A stretch of DNA of 64,000 bases from Rhynchospora pubera (taxonomy: Eukaryota > Streptophyta > Magnoliopsida > Poales > Cyperaceae). The position numbers and the translations under genes were made by a program. Positions 48,250-58,410 of the stretch are shown one piece after another (position 1 is the first letter of the stretch; each line of letters opens with the position of its first letter). The notes beneath the pieces are model-generated. The model was not told where the DNA came from and made no database searches. It was given only the letters and a program-made list of their open reading frames with translations. The DNA is taken from NCBI GenBank assembly GCA_028095005.1, contig CM051459.1:146280399-146344398 (forward strand), read 5' to 3'.

Positions 48250-49719
48250 CTAAAAGTAGTACTTTGCATCCGACTTAAGCTTCTTCTTCTCCTGCCAACT
48301 CATTTCAGGAGGTAGGGCCCCACTTGCAAGGTAATTGGCTAGGTCTGCGTACCATGGTTGCTGATTCTGTGCCAAATTTCTGATCATTCGAGGCTCTGGT
48401 CGACTCGAACTAGCCTCTAGTCGGTTCGAACAGTGCTCCATGGACAGCATTTCGTGCGCCAGATCAAGCCAGAACTGATCCTGCTCAGCTGGTCGGATCG
48501 ACCAAGGTAGTGTTCGGTCCGAACAGGCGTCGACTTTCATCAATTTCTCGTGTGGGAAGGAGTCATTAATGAGGACTTTAGCATCATGACCTTCCTCCCA
48601 GTGCAACCTAGACAAATGGTCTGCGACGGAATTCTCTGTGCCCTTTTTATCTCTAATCTCTAAGTCAAATTCTTGAAGGAGAAGCTCCCATCGTATGAGA
48701 CGCGGCTTAGCATTTTTCTTGCTCAAAAGGTATCTAATAGCCGCATGATCGGTGTAGACTATTACCTTGGACCCCACTAAATAAGGTAGGAATTTGTCTA
48801 GAGCAAAAACAATGGCAAAGAGTTCCTTCTCGGTGGTTGTATAATTTGCTTGAGCCGGGTCTAACACCTTTGCTTGCATAGTAGATGGAAACCGGCTTGT
48901 TGTCTTTCTTTTGCCCAATCACCGCTCCAATCGCGAAGTCGCTCGCATCACACATGAGCTCAAACGGTTGGGACCAATCGGGCGGTTGCAAAATTGGGGC
49001 AGAGACGAGGGCTTCCTTCAACCTGTTAAACGCATTCAAACAATCCTCATCAATAATAAAATCATTGTCCTTAACAAGAAGATTGCTTAAAGGTTTGGCA
49101 ATTTTAGAGAAGTCTTTAATGAATCGGCGGTAGAATCCGGCATGGCCTAAGAAGTTTCGCACATCCTTGACATTCTTTGGCGCTCCAAGCTTCTCAATCA
49201 CCTCGATTTTCGCCTTATCAACTTCAATCCCTTGAGAGGTCACCACATGTCCTAATACCACACCTTTTTGTACCATAAAATGACACTTCTCCCAATTCAA
49301 AACCAAGTTAACCTCCTCGCATCTCTGCAAGACTTTAGATAGGTTAGCAAGACAAGAATCAAAACTAGTACGTAAACAGAGAAATCGTCCATAAACACTT
49401 CCATTTCTTTTTCAATAAAGTCAGAGAAAATTGCCATCATAGCACGTTGGAAGGTTGCGGGCGCATTACAAAGACCAAAAGGCATTCTTTTGTAGGCATA
49501 GGTACCATATGGACAAGTAAAAGTGGTCTTTTCTTGGTTATTTGGATGGATTGGTATTTGAAAGAAACCCGAATAACCATCTAAATAACAAAAATACGAG
49601 TGATTAGCTAATCTTTCAAGCATTTGGTCAACAAAAGGGAGAGAAAAATGGTCCTTGCGAGTCGCCGCATTGAGCTTGCGGTAATCGATGCACATCCTCC
49701 ATCCGGTTGCTACTCGGGT
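48250..49719 (-). pseudogene. Athila reverse transcriptase / RNase H, broken
   Basis: RT core: MCIDYRKLNAATRKDHFSLP, FCYLDGYSGFFQIPIHP, MPFGLCNAPATFQRAM, and the catalytic box VFMDDFSVY. RNase H: SIYYASK, NYTTTEKELFAIVFALDKF, VIVYTDHAAIRYLLSKK and SVADHLSRL. A stop just upstream (49720-49722) separates it from the protease linker. Frame changes occur near 49370, right after the catalytic box, and near 48869, inside RNase H. The domain order RT-RH-INT is that of Ty3/gypsy. Two dyad pairs sit in the RH-INT linker (48394-48433, 48489-48526). Confidence 0.88.
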
Positions 49720-50465
49720 TTAAATCATCTCGCCTTTGTCATTCTTGACCACCGTTGTGCCTCCTTTTTTTGGAACCACATGGACCGGGCTCACCCACTT
49801 GCTATCGGAGATTGCATAGATGATGCCCGCATCGAGGAGCTTGAGAATCTCCTTCTTGACCACCTCCTTAAGGTTGGGATTCAGTCGCCTTTGTGCCTCT
49901 CGAGTTGGTTTATGATCATCTTCCATGAGGATCCGATGCGTGCAAAACGAGGGGTCAATGCCCTTCAAGTCCTCAATCGAGTAGCCAATCGCACCCCTAT
50001 AGGCCCTGAGTTCCACTAAAAGCTTCTCCGTTTGGCCTGCATCTAGTTCTGAATTAACAATAGCTGGGTATGTTTGACTAGGGCCAAGAAATTCGTACCT
50101 TAAGGACGCGGGAAGAGGTTTCATCTCGACTTTTGGAGGCTCTGGTCGACTCGGACAGGTTCTGGTCGGACCGAACAGAGCGTCAGGAAGGGATTCCATG
50201 GCTGGTCGAGCCTCTGGTCGAACCGAACAGGTGGTCGAACAAGCTCCGTTGAGAGTGGTGTGGCCTTCTTCCTCGATTTCCATGGTCTCTTCTACCCCTA
50301 TTGCCTCTTGCATGTCACATAGGAAGGCTTCGTAAGTATCTAGAGCTATTTGGTACTGGTCCTCAAGAGACTCTTCAATTTCGGGCATCTCTTGGATCAT
50401 GAAGCAAGTTTTCGCGGGGTCGGGGCATTTCATGGCATGATCTATTGAAAATAGGAGTCGCTCCC
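49720..50465 (-). pseudogene. Athila protease-RT linker
   Basis: Open frame from the gag-protease frameshift to the stop at 49720. Contains the acidic linker with dyads at 50140-50180 and 50212-50243, then the start of RT (EAQRRLNPNLKEVVKKEILK, WVSPVHVVPKKGG). It is a continuation of the pol polyprotein, not a separate gene. Confidence 0.75.
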
Positions 50466-52870
50466 CCCCCCACTCTGACCAAAATTGTCCCTTCTCGGGC
50501 ATCCATCATTACACCGGCTGTTCTAAGAAAGGGCCGACCCAAAATTATTGGCACTTCTTTATCAACTTCCATTTCCATGACCACAAAATCGCCGGGTACT
50601 AAGAATTTTCCAACTTGCAAAAGGACATCCTTTAAAACACCCAAGGGTAGTCGGGTTGTGGAATCGGCGAGCTTAAGAGTCATACTTGTGGGTGTAAGCT
50701 CTCCAATTCCAATCGTCTCAAACACCGACTTAGGCATGAGGCTTATGCTTGCACCCATATCACACAAGGCTTGCTTAATAGTGGCTTTGCCAATAGTGCA
50801 AGGAAGGACGAACCTACCTGGATCCTCAAGCTTAGGTGGCATGGGGTTCTTCAAAGCCTCACTGCTCTTGTATGTTAATGCCACCGTTTTCAGCTCCTCC
50901 ATGGACCTTTTCCCTGTGCACAGCTCTTTCAAGAATTTGGCATAAATGGGCACGTGGGCAATTGCGTCGGTGAAGGGAATTGTGATTTGCATTTGCTTGA
51001 GTATCTCCCAAAAGATTCTAAACTGAGCATCTTCTTTGGATTTTACCAGGCGCTGAGGGAAAGGTACTGGGTGTTGGTATGCGGGCATCGGTGGTTCAGC
51101 ATTGCTTTTGTCCTTTCGTTGGGCCTTTTTAGCCTCCTGTTCGGACCGAACGGTGGTCTGGTTGACCCGAACAGGCCCTTGGGTTTCCACATGGTCTTGT
51201 GCAGCTTGGTCAGGCTCTACCATGGGCTGGTCGGACCGAACAGAAGGCTGGTCGACCTGACCAGAGAGCTGGGGTTGCTCGTCAGCCGGCATAGGAGAGT
51301 CCTGATACTCTCGTCCGCTCCTTAGGACATGCATGGCTTTGATTTCAGCGTTTGGGTTCACTTGAGGCTGCCCTGGGAGCTTCCCTTGAGGTCTAGAGAA
51401 CTGTTGCTCCATCATTCGCTCTAGGCGTTGCAAGGAAGCGGCGCTACCCTTTAACTCATTCGTGGTTGCCTTGAGCTCATCTAACCCCTCTGCCATCATT
51501 AAGTTAAACTTGCCTTGCTGATGCATGAACTCTTGGACGACCAGGGGAACCCCGTCTTTTTTATAGACTGATTTCCTAGGAAATGGTCCATTAGAATTGT
51601 TAAATTGCTGGTCTCGCCTAGGGGGTTGTTGGTTCTGTCCCTTGTAATTGTACTTGGGTTGGTAGGGTCTGTCAAGAGTGGACTTTTGCATTGTATTCCT
51701 AAGATTTGGGTCATTCATGTGCTCCCAATCTCTTTGCTCACCCTCATCCAATGAATAGCTCCGGTTGAAAATATGCCTAGGGTAATAGGATGGCTCGCTA
51801 TTCAGAGAATTCACTTGAGCCATGTCACCATTGATTTTAGCAAGGGGACAGTCGGGAGATTTATGCCCTTCTTCACTACAAGCACCACATTCATTCGAGT
51901 AGAGATGAGTCCCTTGGGCGGATTGATAAGATGCTAGCTTGGCTTCCAGTTCTGCAATCTTCTCATCTCTAGCGGTGATCTCATGGACTTGGTGCCTCGC
52001 ATGGCCGGAGCGACGGGGGTTGGGGATCGGATACCAAGTATAGTTCCGTGCGCAATTATCAAGTAGGTCTCGTCCTTGGGTTGCATCAAGCCGTTTGAAT
52101 GCCGCACCTGAAAGTGAATCAATATTAATTTTGATATTATCATAAAGACCACTATAAAAGTTTTTTATCAAAAGCCAATCTTGGATGCCATGGTGTGGGC
52201 ATGAGTTTTCAAGATCCCTAAATCGCTCCCAAGCATCCCTCATTGTTTCATCATCTTTTTGGGCAAAGTTGTTCAATTCTCTCCTAATTGTATCAGACCT
52301 ATCAGTTGAGAAATATCTCTCTAGAAAGACTTGTGCCATTTGATCCCAAGACCGAATTGAACACTTTTTCAAAGTCTTATACCATTTGCGGGCACTATTT
52401 TTAAGGGTAAAATGAAACAATAATAGCCTAATTGCTTGTTGAGAAACTCCATTAATTTTGATTATACGTGTGCAATCAATGAAATTTTGTAAATGAGCAT
52501 GAGGGTCCTCTTTGTCATCTCCATAGAATAGATTTTGTTGGACTAGTGTGACATGGTTTGGAGAGATTAGCATATTGTTGGTCGCGATGCCCGGAATCAA
52601 CACTGGCCCGCCCACATCTCTCGCATTCGGGGCTCCGTACTCTCCAAGTGTCCTTTCACGGTCTCGGCCATCCTCATCATCAGAGTTGTGGACGCTAGCC
52701 TCGTCCTCTTGGGTCCAGCGGCGACGCTCGTCTTCTAATTCCCTTCGTTGTCCTGTGAGAGCGTCCCGCTCTGCTGCGAGTTGAGCCTCTCTTTGCTCAA
52801 GTTGGAGACGGAGGTTCTCCAATTCTTGTGTGCGCTGGGCAATGGCCTCGAGAGTGAGTTGGTCGGCCAT
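50375..52870 (-). CDS. Athila gag-protease ORF (831 codons)
   Basis: A long intact ORF from 52870. Residues 1-55 are a charged coiled-coil-like stretch; 110-230 form the retrotransposon gag domain (KNSARKWYKTL, FLERYF); 328-341 are the CCHC zinc knuckle CGACSEEGHKSPDC. The C-terminal aspartic protease has DMGASISLMP at 704 and ILGRPFL near 775. Gag packages the RNA and the protease cleaves the polyprotein. The frame is lost at a run of about nine G's near 50465, so the last 30 codons are out of frame and no fused pol can be made from this copy. Dyads at 51136-51175 and 51227-51268 fall in the Q/P/S-rich gag-protease linker, and another pair (52901-52939) just upstream of the start. Confidence 0.88.
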   Translation of the reverse strand: MADQLTLEAIAQRTQELENLRLQLEQREAQLAAERDALTGQRRELEDERRRWTQEDEASVHNSDDEDGRDRERTLGEYGAPNARDVGGPVLIPGIATNNMLISPNHVTLVQQNLFYGDDKEDPHAHLQNFIDCTRIIKINGVSQQAIRLLLFHFTLKNSARKWYKTLKKCSIRSWDQMAQVFLERYFSTDRSDTIRRELNNFAQKDDETMRDAWERFRDLENSCPHHGIQDWLLIKNFYSGLYDNIKINIDSLSGAAFKRLDATQGRDLLDNCARNYTWYPIPNPRRSGHARHQVHEITARDEKIAELEAKLASYQSAQGTHLYSNECGACSEEGHKSPDCPLAKINGDMAQVNSLNSEPSYYPRHIFNRSYSLDEGEQRDWEHMNDPNLRNTMQKSTLDRPYQPKYNYKGQNQQPPRRDQQFNNSNGPFPRKSVYKKDGVPLVVQEFMHQQGKFNLMMAEGLDELKATTNELKGSAASLQRLERMMEQQFSRPQGKLPGQPQVNPNAEIKAMHVLRSGREYQDSPMPADEQPQLSGQVDQPSVRSDQPMVEPDQAAQDHVETQGPVRVNQTTVRSEQEAKKAQRKDKSNAEPPMPAYQHPVPFPQRLVKSKEDAQFRIFWEILKQMQITIPFTDAIAHVPIYAKFLKELCTGKRSMEELKTVALTYKSSEALKNPMPPKLEDPGRFVLPCTIGKATIKQALCDMGASISLMPKSVFETIGIGELTPTSMTLKLADSTTRLPLGVLKDVLLQVGKFLVPGDFVVMEMEVDKEVPIILGRPFLRTAGVMMDAREGTILVRVGGGATPIFNRSCHEMPRPRENLLHDPRDARN

Positions 52871-53130
52871 TGCAGTGTTTTCTTCTCTCTGCTCGGGGTG
52901 CTGGTCAGATCGAACAGAGCCCTGGTCGGTTCGAACAGGAGTAAAAGAGGAGGATCTGGCTTCTTCGTTTATTCTTCGGAGAAAATCTTTTACCCTCGGA
53001 GGTGGGGACTTATTCCTTTGTGTATTACCTGCCAGTCCTGAAATTTAAGAAAGAAGAAAACGTACGTGTCAAAAGAAAAAGAAAAGATCTAGTCTCTTAA
53101 TACTAAGATAAGGATCCAATATCAACACTG

Positions 53131-53148
53131 TCCCCGGCAACGGCGCCA
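53131..53148 (-). promoter_or_regulatory. Primer-binding site
   Basis: TGGCGCCGTTGCCGGGGA on the minus strand, three bases after the 5' LTR. The TGGCGCC start fits the 3' end of a tRNA such as tRNA-Asp, used by Athila-like elements. The tRNA identity is from memory of the family. Confidence 0.8.
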
Positions 53149-53151
53149 ATT

Positions 53152-54914
53152 TGATGAAGGCTTAAAACCTAGGAATCAAATAAATTTATAATCCTAGAGC
53201 TAACCTCACTAATCGTTCAGAATATAGCTTTAGGGTCGAACCCAAGGGACGGATCTATGAATACCGGACTTATCTTTTCTTAAAATATAGACAAAAATAT
53301 TTGATGAAGTTTTAAATAATATAAAATTAAACGACGCTTCTAATGTAAAAGTTTTTGGTTTATTTTTTTGGACTTGGAATAAGATAATCAAACTAAGTAA
53401 AATATTAAAGTAAAGTCTTTTTGTGATTTGAACAGAAATTAAGGCGCCTTAGGAATCAGATTTCATCTACGTTTGGCTATTAAATTAGAAACTTAAGACA
53501 CTTTCGCATTTAAGTCCCTCAATTTAACTACAGTCGACTCTCTGGTCGGTTCGACCAAGATTCTGTTCGGTTCGACCAGAGAGCAAAAGTGAGTTAGATT
53601 GGTTTGCTATGTTTCACAAGTGTTTTGAGTCGGGTTAAGTTGGACAAACCTAGCTAACCTAAACCTCAACTTCCGCTTGTTGGAACAGATTCTGGTTTGT
53701 TCACGATCTAACCTAATTAACTTGATTGGTTCACAACTTTTGGTATAGAAATCAACTCGTTAAACCAGTTTATTGAAGTTCTTAGGAATATTTAGAAGTC
53801 TTTTGAACTAGTCTAAAAGTCGCACTTTTGGTGCAAACTAATCTCCCATTTCGGTTCTAAGATTTACTCCAAATACTCAAATTAATCTAGACTTGCTATT
53901 CCTAACTTAGACTTACTAGATGCAGCTGGTCAACTAGAAGGTAATTAGAGAACTCAACAAGTAATTAACTCAAGCAACTAATTAATTCACAATAAACTAG
54001 GTCTCAAAACATAGCAATTCATAGCATATCAAACTAACTTCATCCAAACATAGAGTTACTCTCATAATCCTAAGGCTATAAAGAGAACTAGCCTAACATA
54101 GTATCAAAGCAAACAACAAGAGACAAATAACAATAAAGATACAAGCCCATCGAATCACAAGATAAAAACATAAAGAAATAAAACCGAATACTCCTTATGC
54201 TTTTGATCACGATCTTCAAGGCGATGGAGTGATGCTAGATGATGATCTCACGTGAAATACTGCTGCCGTCGTCTCAAGGATGATGATTCCCAAAGAGAAG
54301 AGAGAAATTTGCCTTTGGAAAAGTGGAAAATGGTGTCCGGAATCAATCCCCTTTTCCTTCAGGCCTAGAGGTGTATATATGGATGTCCCAGGTCCCAAGG
54401 ATGGAAGGCTAGGGCACCAGGTCGCAAGAAATTGCCATAACAATCAATTTCCATGTAAGAAATACTACCATACGTGATATGGCGGCAATCTGGTCGGATC
54501 GAACAGTTGGGCAGTCGAACCGACCAGGAAAGAGAGAAGGGAGCTGCACAAATCTGCTGCTGTGAAGCCCAGTCGGATCGAACAGACAGGCAGTCGGATC
54601 GACTGAATAAAGGAAATGACGCCTGGTTGCCATGAGCCTGGGTCGGTTCGAACAGGAGGTTGTTTGGATCGACCAGGAGGGCGAACAGAGCCTCCAATGC
54701 TAGGAATGAGTCATCTAGCGTGCATGCTACGTCGGGAATCCATCTATATGCTCCAAAATCATCAGAAATCATCAAAAACCTATACATAGAAGAGAAGAAA
54801 CGACGGCAGAGCCAAATCCTGGAAAAACATAGCAATTTATCAAATAATTTATTGGTTTAAGTCTATTTTGAGTGCTAAGTACGGTCCAAATAACAATAAA
54901 TATTGACTACGTCA
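53152..54914 (-). repeat. 5' LTR of Athila-type element
   Basis: 1,763 bp. It retains a 33-bp segment (about 54656-54688, containing GTTTGGATCGACCAGG) missing from the other LTR. It should hold the element's promoter; dyads lie at 53544-53579, 54490-54527, about 54571-54605 and 54639-54688. Confidence 0.92.
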
Positions 54915-55643
54915 GTGGAACCGAAGCTGTGAACTTATACCGAAGAGGTGAAGGTTGATGTCGTAGTCTCGTAGAAGGTGAACAAAGGCAGAGAAACATT
55001 TTGATCTTGGGCAATATGTTTTTCCAGAGAAACATTTTGAGAAATCAATGGCTCTGATAAAGGAGGGCGGTGAGAGAAGCATTTTGAGAACAAATCCTAG
55101 TAACGATCTGAATCTTTCTAATTCTGCCAGGTATTTTTTTAAGGAGAGAAAATCTAACCACTTTTGCCATCTATTGGAGGCGCTGGTTGGAAGAAATAAA
55201 ATGAAATTTCTTAACCTAAACAGCGGAATTAACGAAGGGAGGGAGGAGGCGCTAGAGTAATGAAATGCAAAAAAGGGAAAAAAATGTGGGATTGTGGATA
55301 TTAGGGTAATTTGCAATTGTTATGAGGAGGGGGTGCGGCGCAGCCTACAAGAAAAAATCATTTTCCATTTCTGTCTTGCAATTGTTACAAGGAGCGAGAG
55401 GAGGAAAGTAAATTGCTGAATAGAACGACGCGTGAAATAATAAAGAAAAAAAAATTTTCGCTTCCGAAGAATCGACCCCTCGCGTGCCAGCGAGGTCGAC
55501 CTTTTAGTATGATATTTGAATCTAAACCGTAGATTATAGTAGATTAACAAAATCAATGATCCATATTTGATATTAGAGAGGTGTAATTCCCTTTTATCTC
55601 GAAGTTTATGCATGTTCTACTGATGCTTTATAAGTAGTGGAGA

Positions 55644-56141
55644 TTCTCTGTGCACGGTTGTTATGCTATAATTTGTTGATACGAGTCACCACTCACCAAA
55701 TTATTTTTTAACTATTGATCATGCATGAAGTCTGAACTCTCAGCTCCTTTATGTTTTTGACCCTTTATTCTCAATTGGTACAAATAACATGACTTGGTAC
55801 AAGTTTCATGTCGATGAAAATTTCAAAGTTCCATTTGTTCACACTGAAGATATGTCTTACTGTTATTCTGTGTAGGGTGATTATGGTTTCTCAATTGGTA
55901 CAAATAACATAACTTGGTACAAGTTTCATGTCGGTGAAAATTTCAAAGATACATTTGTTCACACTGAGGATATGTCTTACTGTTATTCTGTGTAGGGTGA
56001 TTATATGGTTTAATTTATTGATGGTTTGATACTACTCACAGGCTCACCGCTAATTATTTAACTGGTATCATTTGAGATGCATTGCTCTTTGCCACTAAAC
56101 CATGAGCTGGTTCTTGTATCCTTCATGTTTATTTTGAAATA
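55644..56141. repeat. Host repeat, ~119-bp tandem units
   Basis: CTCAATTGGTACAAATAAC to CTGTGTAGGGTGATTAT occurs at about 55770 and again at about 55889, and a diverged copy lies around 59260-59410. These copies preserve the empty site of the Helitron ending at 55643. Short frames resemble decayed exon DNA, but no protein is recognised. Confidence 0.7.
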
Positions 56142-56929
56142 CTAGCAAATACGCCCACTCAATGTGTGGGCAAACTTTCATAAAAATCACAGTATGAGAA
56201 CAACTTTTAACTATTTAAAATTTACAACTCATATGTATTAGATCATTCAAGTGTCATAACCATAATATGATAAATTCAATATATGAGTTCAAATGATATA
56301 AAAATATGATCTATGAATTATTTCGTAAAAAATGTGAATTGCCGGTATAAAATTTATTTCCCTTACAATTTTTTTTTAATTAACTTATATACTATCTTTT
56401 GCTTCACGTTAATGTTTCAAATTTCAAACATAGTATATTATGTAATTTTCAATATTATATTTCGATAAAATATTTTGTAAATGTTGCGAAACATCAATCA
56501 AAAGCTAAAACATAATCAAACTAATTGAGAAAACAATTTGTGCCTTTGCTCCATATGGCTTCCTTTCTTAGCAAAAGCATCACATGCATGGAAAGTGTCA
56601 GCTAAGAAATGATAAAAATAAAAGGACCCATATTTTCCCATATTAGTATATTTATTCCATCTAACAAGCCAGGACCCTTCATTGGGCGATTCTTCTAAGA
56701 CTCCCATTTTCTAGAAAATATTCCTCCTAGATTCTCTAGCAGTTTTTCACCCTGGCTAAGAAAATAGATCCACAAATGAAAACAAAGCATAATGAAACAA
56801 TCAACTACTTGGCAAAAGTAAAAGTAAATAAAGAGTCATTCAGTTGTATAGTAGAGATTTTTAATACAAACATTCCTTTCTGGTAAAACATGAGACTTTT
56901 GAGTTGTTTTTCTCCTTTCAGGTATTTGG

Positions 56930-57280
56930 TGCTACCATTGATATTCTGAGGTCTTGGTCTATAGGAACATCTGTCAGGTGAGTCCACTCAATTTGTTGAC
57001 CCTGCTGGTGCAATTGAACCAGAGTCTTCAAAACTCCCTCTCTCATGTCCTATACAATCCTCAAACAGTCATTAATATTCGGTTTCATCTCCTCTGCTTT
57101 ATAAACTGAGTAACTCTCCAGCTCTTGAGTAGACTGGTTTTGTATCCAACCAGAGTCGAGAAAATCATTCTTGTATCGGGCTTTGTTGTCAGCAAAGAGC
57201 TTTCCATAGGAGGCTTCCTTTTCAATGTCAGAATAAGAATCAAATGGGTTGATAGCTTTTGTTGTTCTATTTCTTGACAT
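56930..57280 (-). pseudogene. Captured SNAP25-type SNARE (SNAP33-like) fragment
   Basis: The frame reads KARYKNDFLDSGWIQNQSTQ, ELESYSVYKAEEMKPNINDC, a stop, then EGVLKTLVQLHQQGQQIEWT. This is the first Qb SNARE helix of a plant SNAP25/SNAP33 protein (pattern YKNDFRDSGG...QSVQELE.YAVYKAEE...LHQQGEQIERTH). SNAP33 joins plasma-membrane syntaxins in vesicle fusion. The fragment has a stop and lacks the second SNARE helix. Confidence 0.82.
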
Positions 57281-57781
57281 TGTTTTTACTTGGGTTTTGA
57301 AAACTGTAGGAAAAACAAAGGTGTGATTAAGCTTGAAGTTTTATGGCACCAAAATTCGCTTATGACTAACCAAAAACAAGTGACTGAAAAGTATTAAAAT
57401 GCTCTTAATAATTGCTCAAGTGTCTTTCAGTTGTTTCCAAGACAAATATCAGAGCTCGGATAATATATAAAATATTTTGAAAAATTGAAAAATAAAGATT
57501 ATGTTATAGGATTATAAGACAATTGTTTGCTGTGTTTTTCATTTACAATCTCTTCACGACACAATGTAGCAACCATGACCTAATTATGAATTCAACTAAA
57601 TTAAATTCTGTTAAAAGTAAGAGGATCAGAAAATCCACACATAACCAATTAACCATTATCAAATGTCAACTTAAAAATCTTAGAGAACATGGATTACGAA
57701 ATCGCACAAGGTAGGGGATAGAGGATGAGCGATTGATTTGGGAAACAAGAGGGCAAGAAATTAGGGTTTTTTTAGTTATAC

Positions 57782-57935
57782 CTCAAAATCAGTGAGGTTT
57801 CCGGAGAGGTCAGGGCCAGCGAGACTTAGAGAGGGTGTCGATCAAGGCGTTCATCTCCGCCTCCAAAGTCGCTCTTTGATCCATCAAGGATTTCGTCTCC
57901 GATTCAGATTCGTCATCACCATTCATCGCCACCAT
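57782..57935 (-). pseudogene. Captured PSMD9/Nas2-like proteasome chaperone exon 1
   Basis: Starts at an ATG (57935) and ends at a GT donor (57781-57779). It encodes KSLMDQRATLEAEMNALID, then after a frame change GPDLSGNLTDFE. Plant 26S proteasome non-ATPase subunit 9 proteins begin with SLM-KR-ALEAEMN...GPGLSGNL-D-E, so the match is close. The exon includes what looks like the parent gene's 5' leader (to about 58100). It sits at the 5' side of the Helitron and could act as a leader exon for the chimeric transcript. Confidence 0.75.
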
Positions 57936-58410
57936 TTAGCGAAGGAAATCATCCTTTGTGCGATGGAGCGGTGACTTCCTCATATCGCCTAATTAGGGTA
58001 AACGCGAACTCGATGTGTGCTGGGTAGGAGCGGCGGCAATTAAGATATCCCGACCTTTCTTAGTCTAGGGTTTTATGTGTTGGGTGAGAGAAAGGAAAAA
58101 AAGGGGCATGTTGGGTGAGAGCGCAGGAGAACAGAAATCAAGCAAAAAATTAGAAAAGTAAGCGAAGAAACGAGAATCGAACGCCCGACTTCACACTAAT
58201 AATCCCAGCGCTCCGACGAAAGCTCCGCAAATGTTATTACCGTCTAAATCAAAAGTTTAAATCTTTAATCTCATAAATAAATCTACGCTACTGATCTAAT
58301 CAAATCGCAAAAATAAACGGTTCATATTGCATTGGGTAAACATTTGTTTGCTCCTTTCGGTTCAAATTTTGGATAGACCTTTGAACTGATGATTTTATAA
58401 GTAGTAAAGA

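Larger units (their letters stand above)
40464..54914 (-). mobile_element. Athila-type Ty3/gypsy LTR retrotransposon
   Basis: A complete 14,451-bp element on the minus strand with 5-bp target-site duplication GTGGA (40459-40463 and 54915-54919). LTRs begin TGACGTAGTC and end CCTTCATCA (minus-strand reading). Order from the 5' LTR: primer-binding site, gag-protease, RT, RNase H, integrase, then a long spacer, an extra ORF and a polypurine tract. The gene order, DMGAS-type protease motif and extra 3' ORF point to the Athila lineage. The LTRs differ by only about 20 substitutions in 1.73 kb plus two indels, so insertion is recent. Coding regions are nonetheless broken at several places. About 19 double-dyad palindrome pairs are spread through LTRs and linkers. 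Confidence 0.93.
35237..55643 (-). mobile_element. Helitron, family I, minus strand, split by nested retrotransposon
   Basis: The 3' end (low coordinate) is CTAG (35237-35240) with hairpin 35248-35266. The 5' end (high coordinate) is the inverse of TCTCCACTACTTATAAAG, ending at 55643, with host A35236 and T55644. Joining the flanks gives CTTACTATTA^TTCTCTGTG, which matches the uninterrupted host repeats at about 55857, 55977 and 59383. Of 20.4 kb, 14.45 kb is the later Athila-type insertion (40464-54914) and about 1.4 kb is an LTR-like repeat (37437-38876). A B-box-like GGTCGATTC lies about 180 bp from the 5' end. No Rep/helicase seen. Confidence 0.8.
56142..58410 (-). mobile_element. Helitron, family I, minus strand, with two captured genes
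   Basis: The 3' end has CTAG (56142-56145) and hairpin GCCCACTCAATGTGTGGGC (56153-56171). The 5' end is the inverse of TCTTTACTACTTATAAAA, ending at 58410. Flanks A56141 and T58411 join to TTTATTTTGAAATA^TATGAA, which is found uninterrupted at about 59480-59500, proving the 2,269-bp insertion. It carries a PSMD9-like first exon and a SNAP25-type exon in the same orientation. A B-box-like GCGTTCGATTCTC lies about 230 bp from the 5' end. Confidence 0.88.

Noticed and set aside
50445..50945. 166-codon + strand frame opposite gag-protease, and other + strand frames at 49624, 50954 and 52748
   Set aside because: They are shadows of the minus-strand retrotransposon genes and have no domain features.
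55470..55510. Helitron 3' terminus from the hairpin GACCCCTCGC/GCGAGGTC
   Set aside because: The stem is followed by TTTTAGT, not CTAG, and lies near a proven Helitron 5' end; treated as part of the subterminal module.
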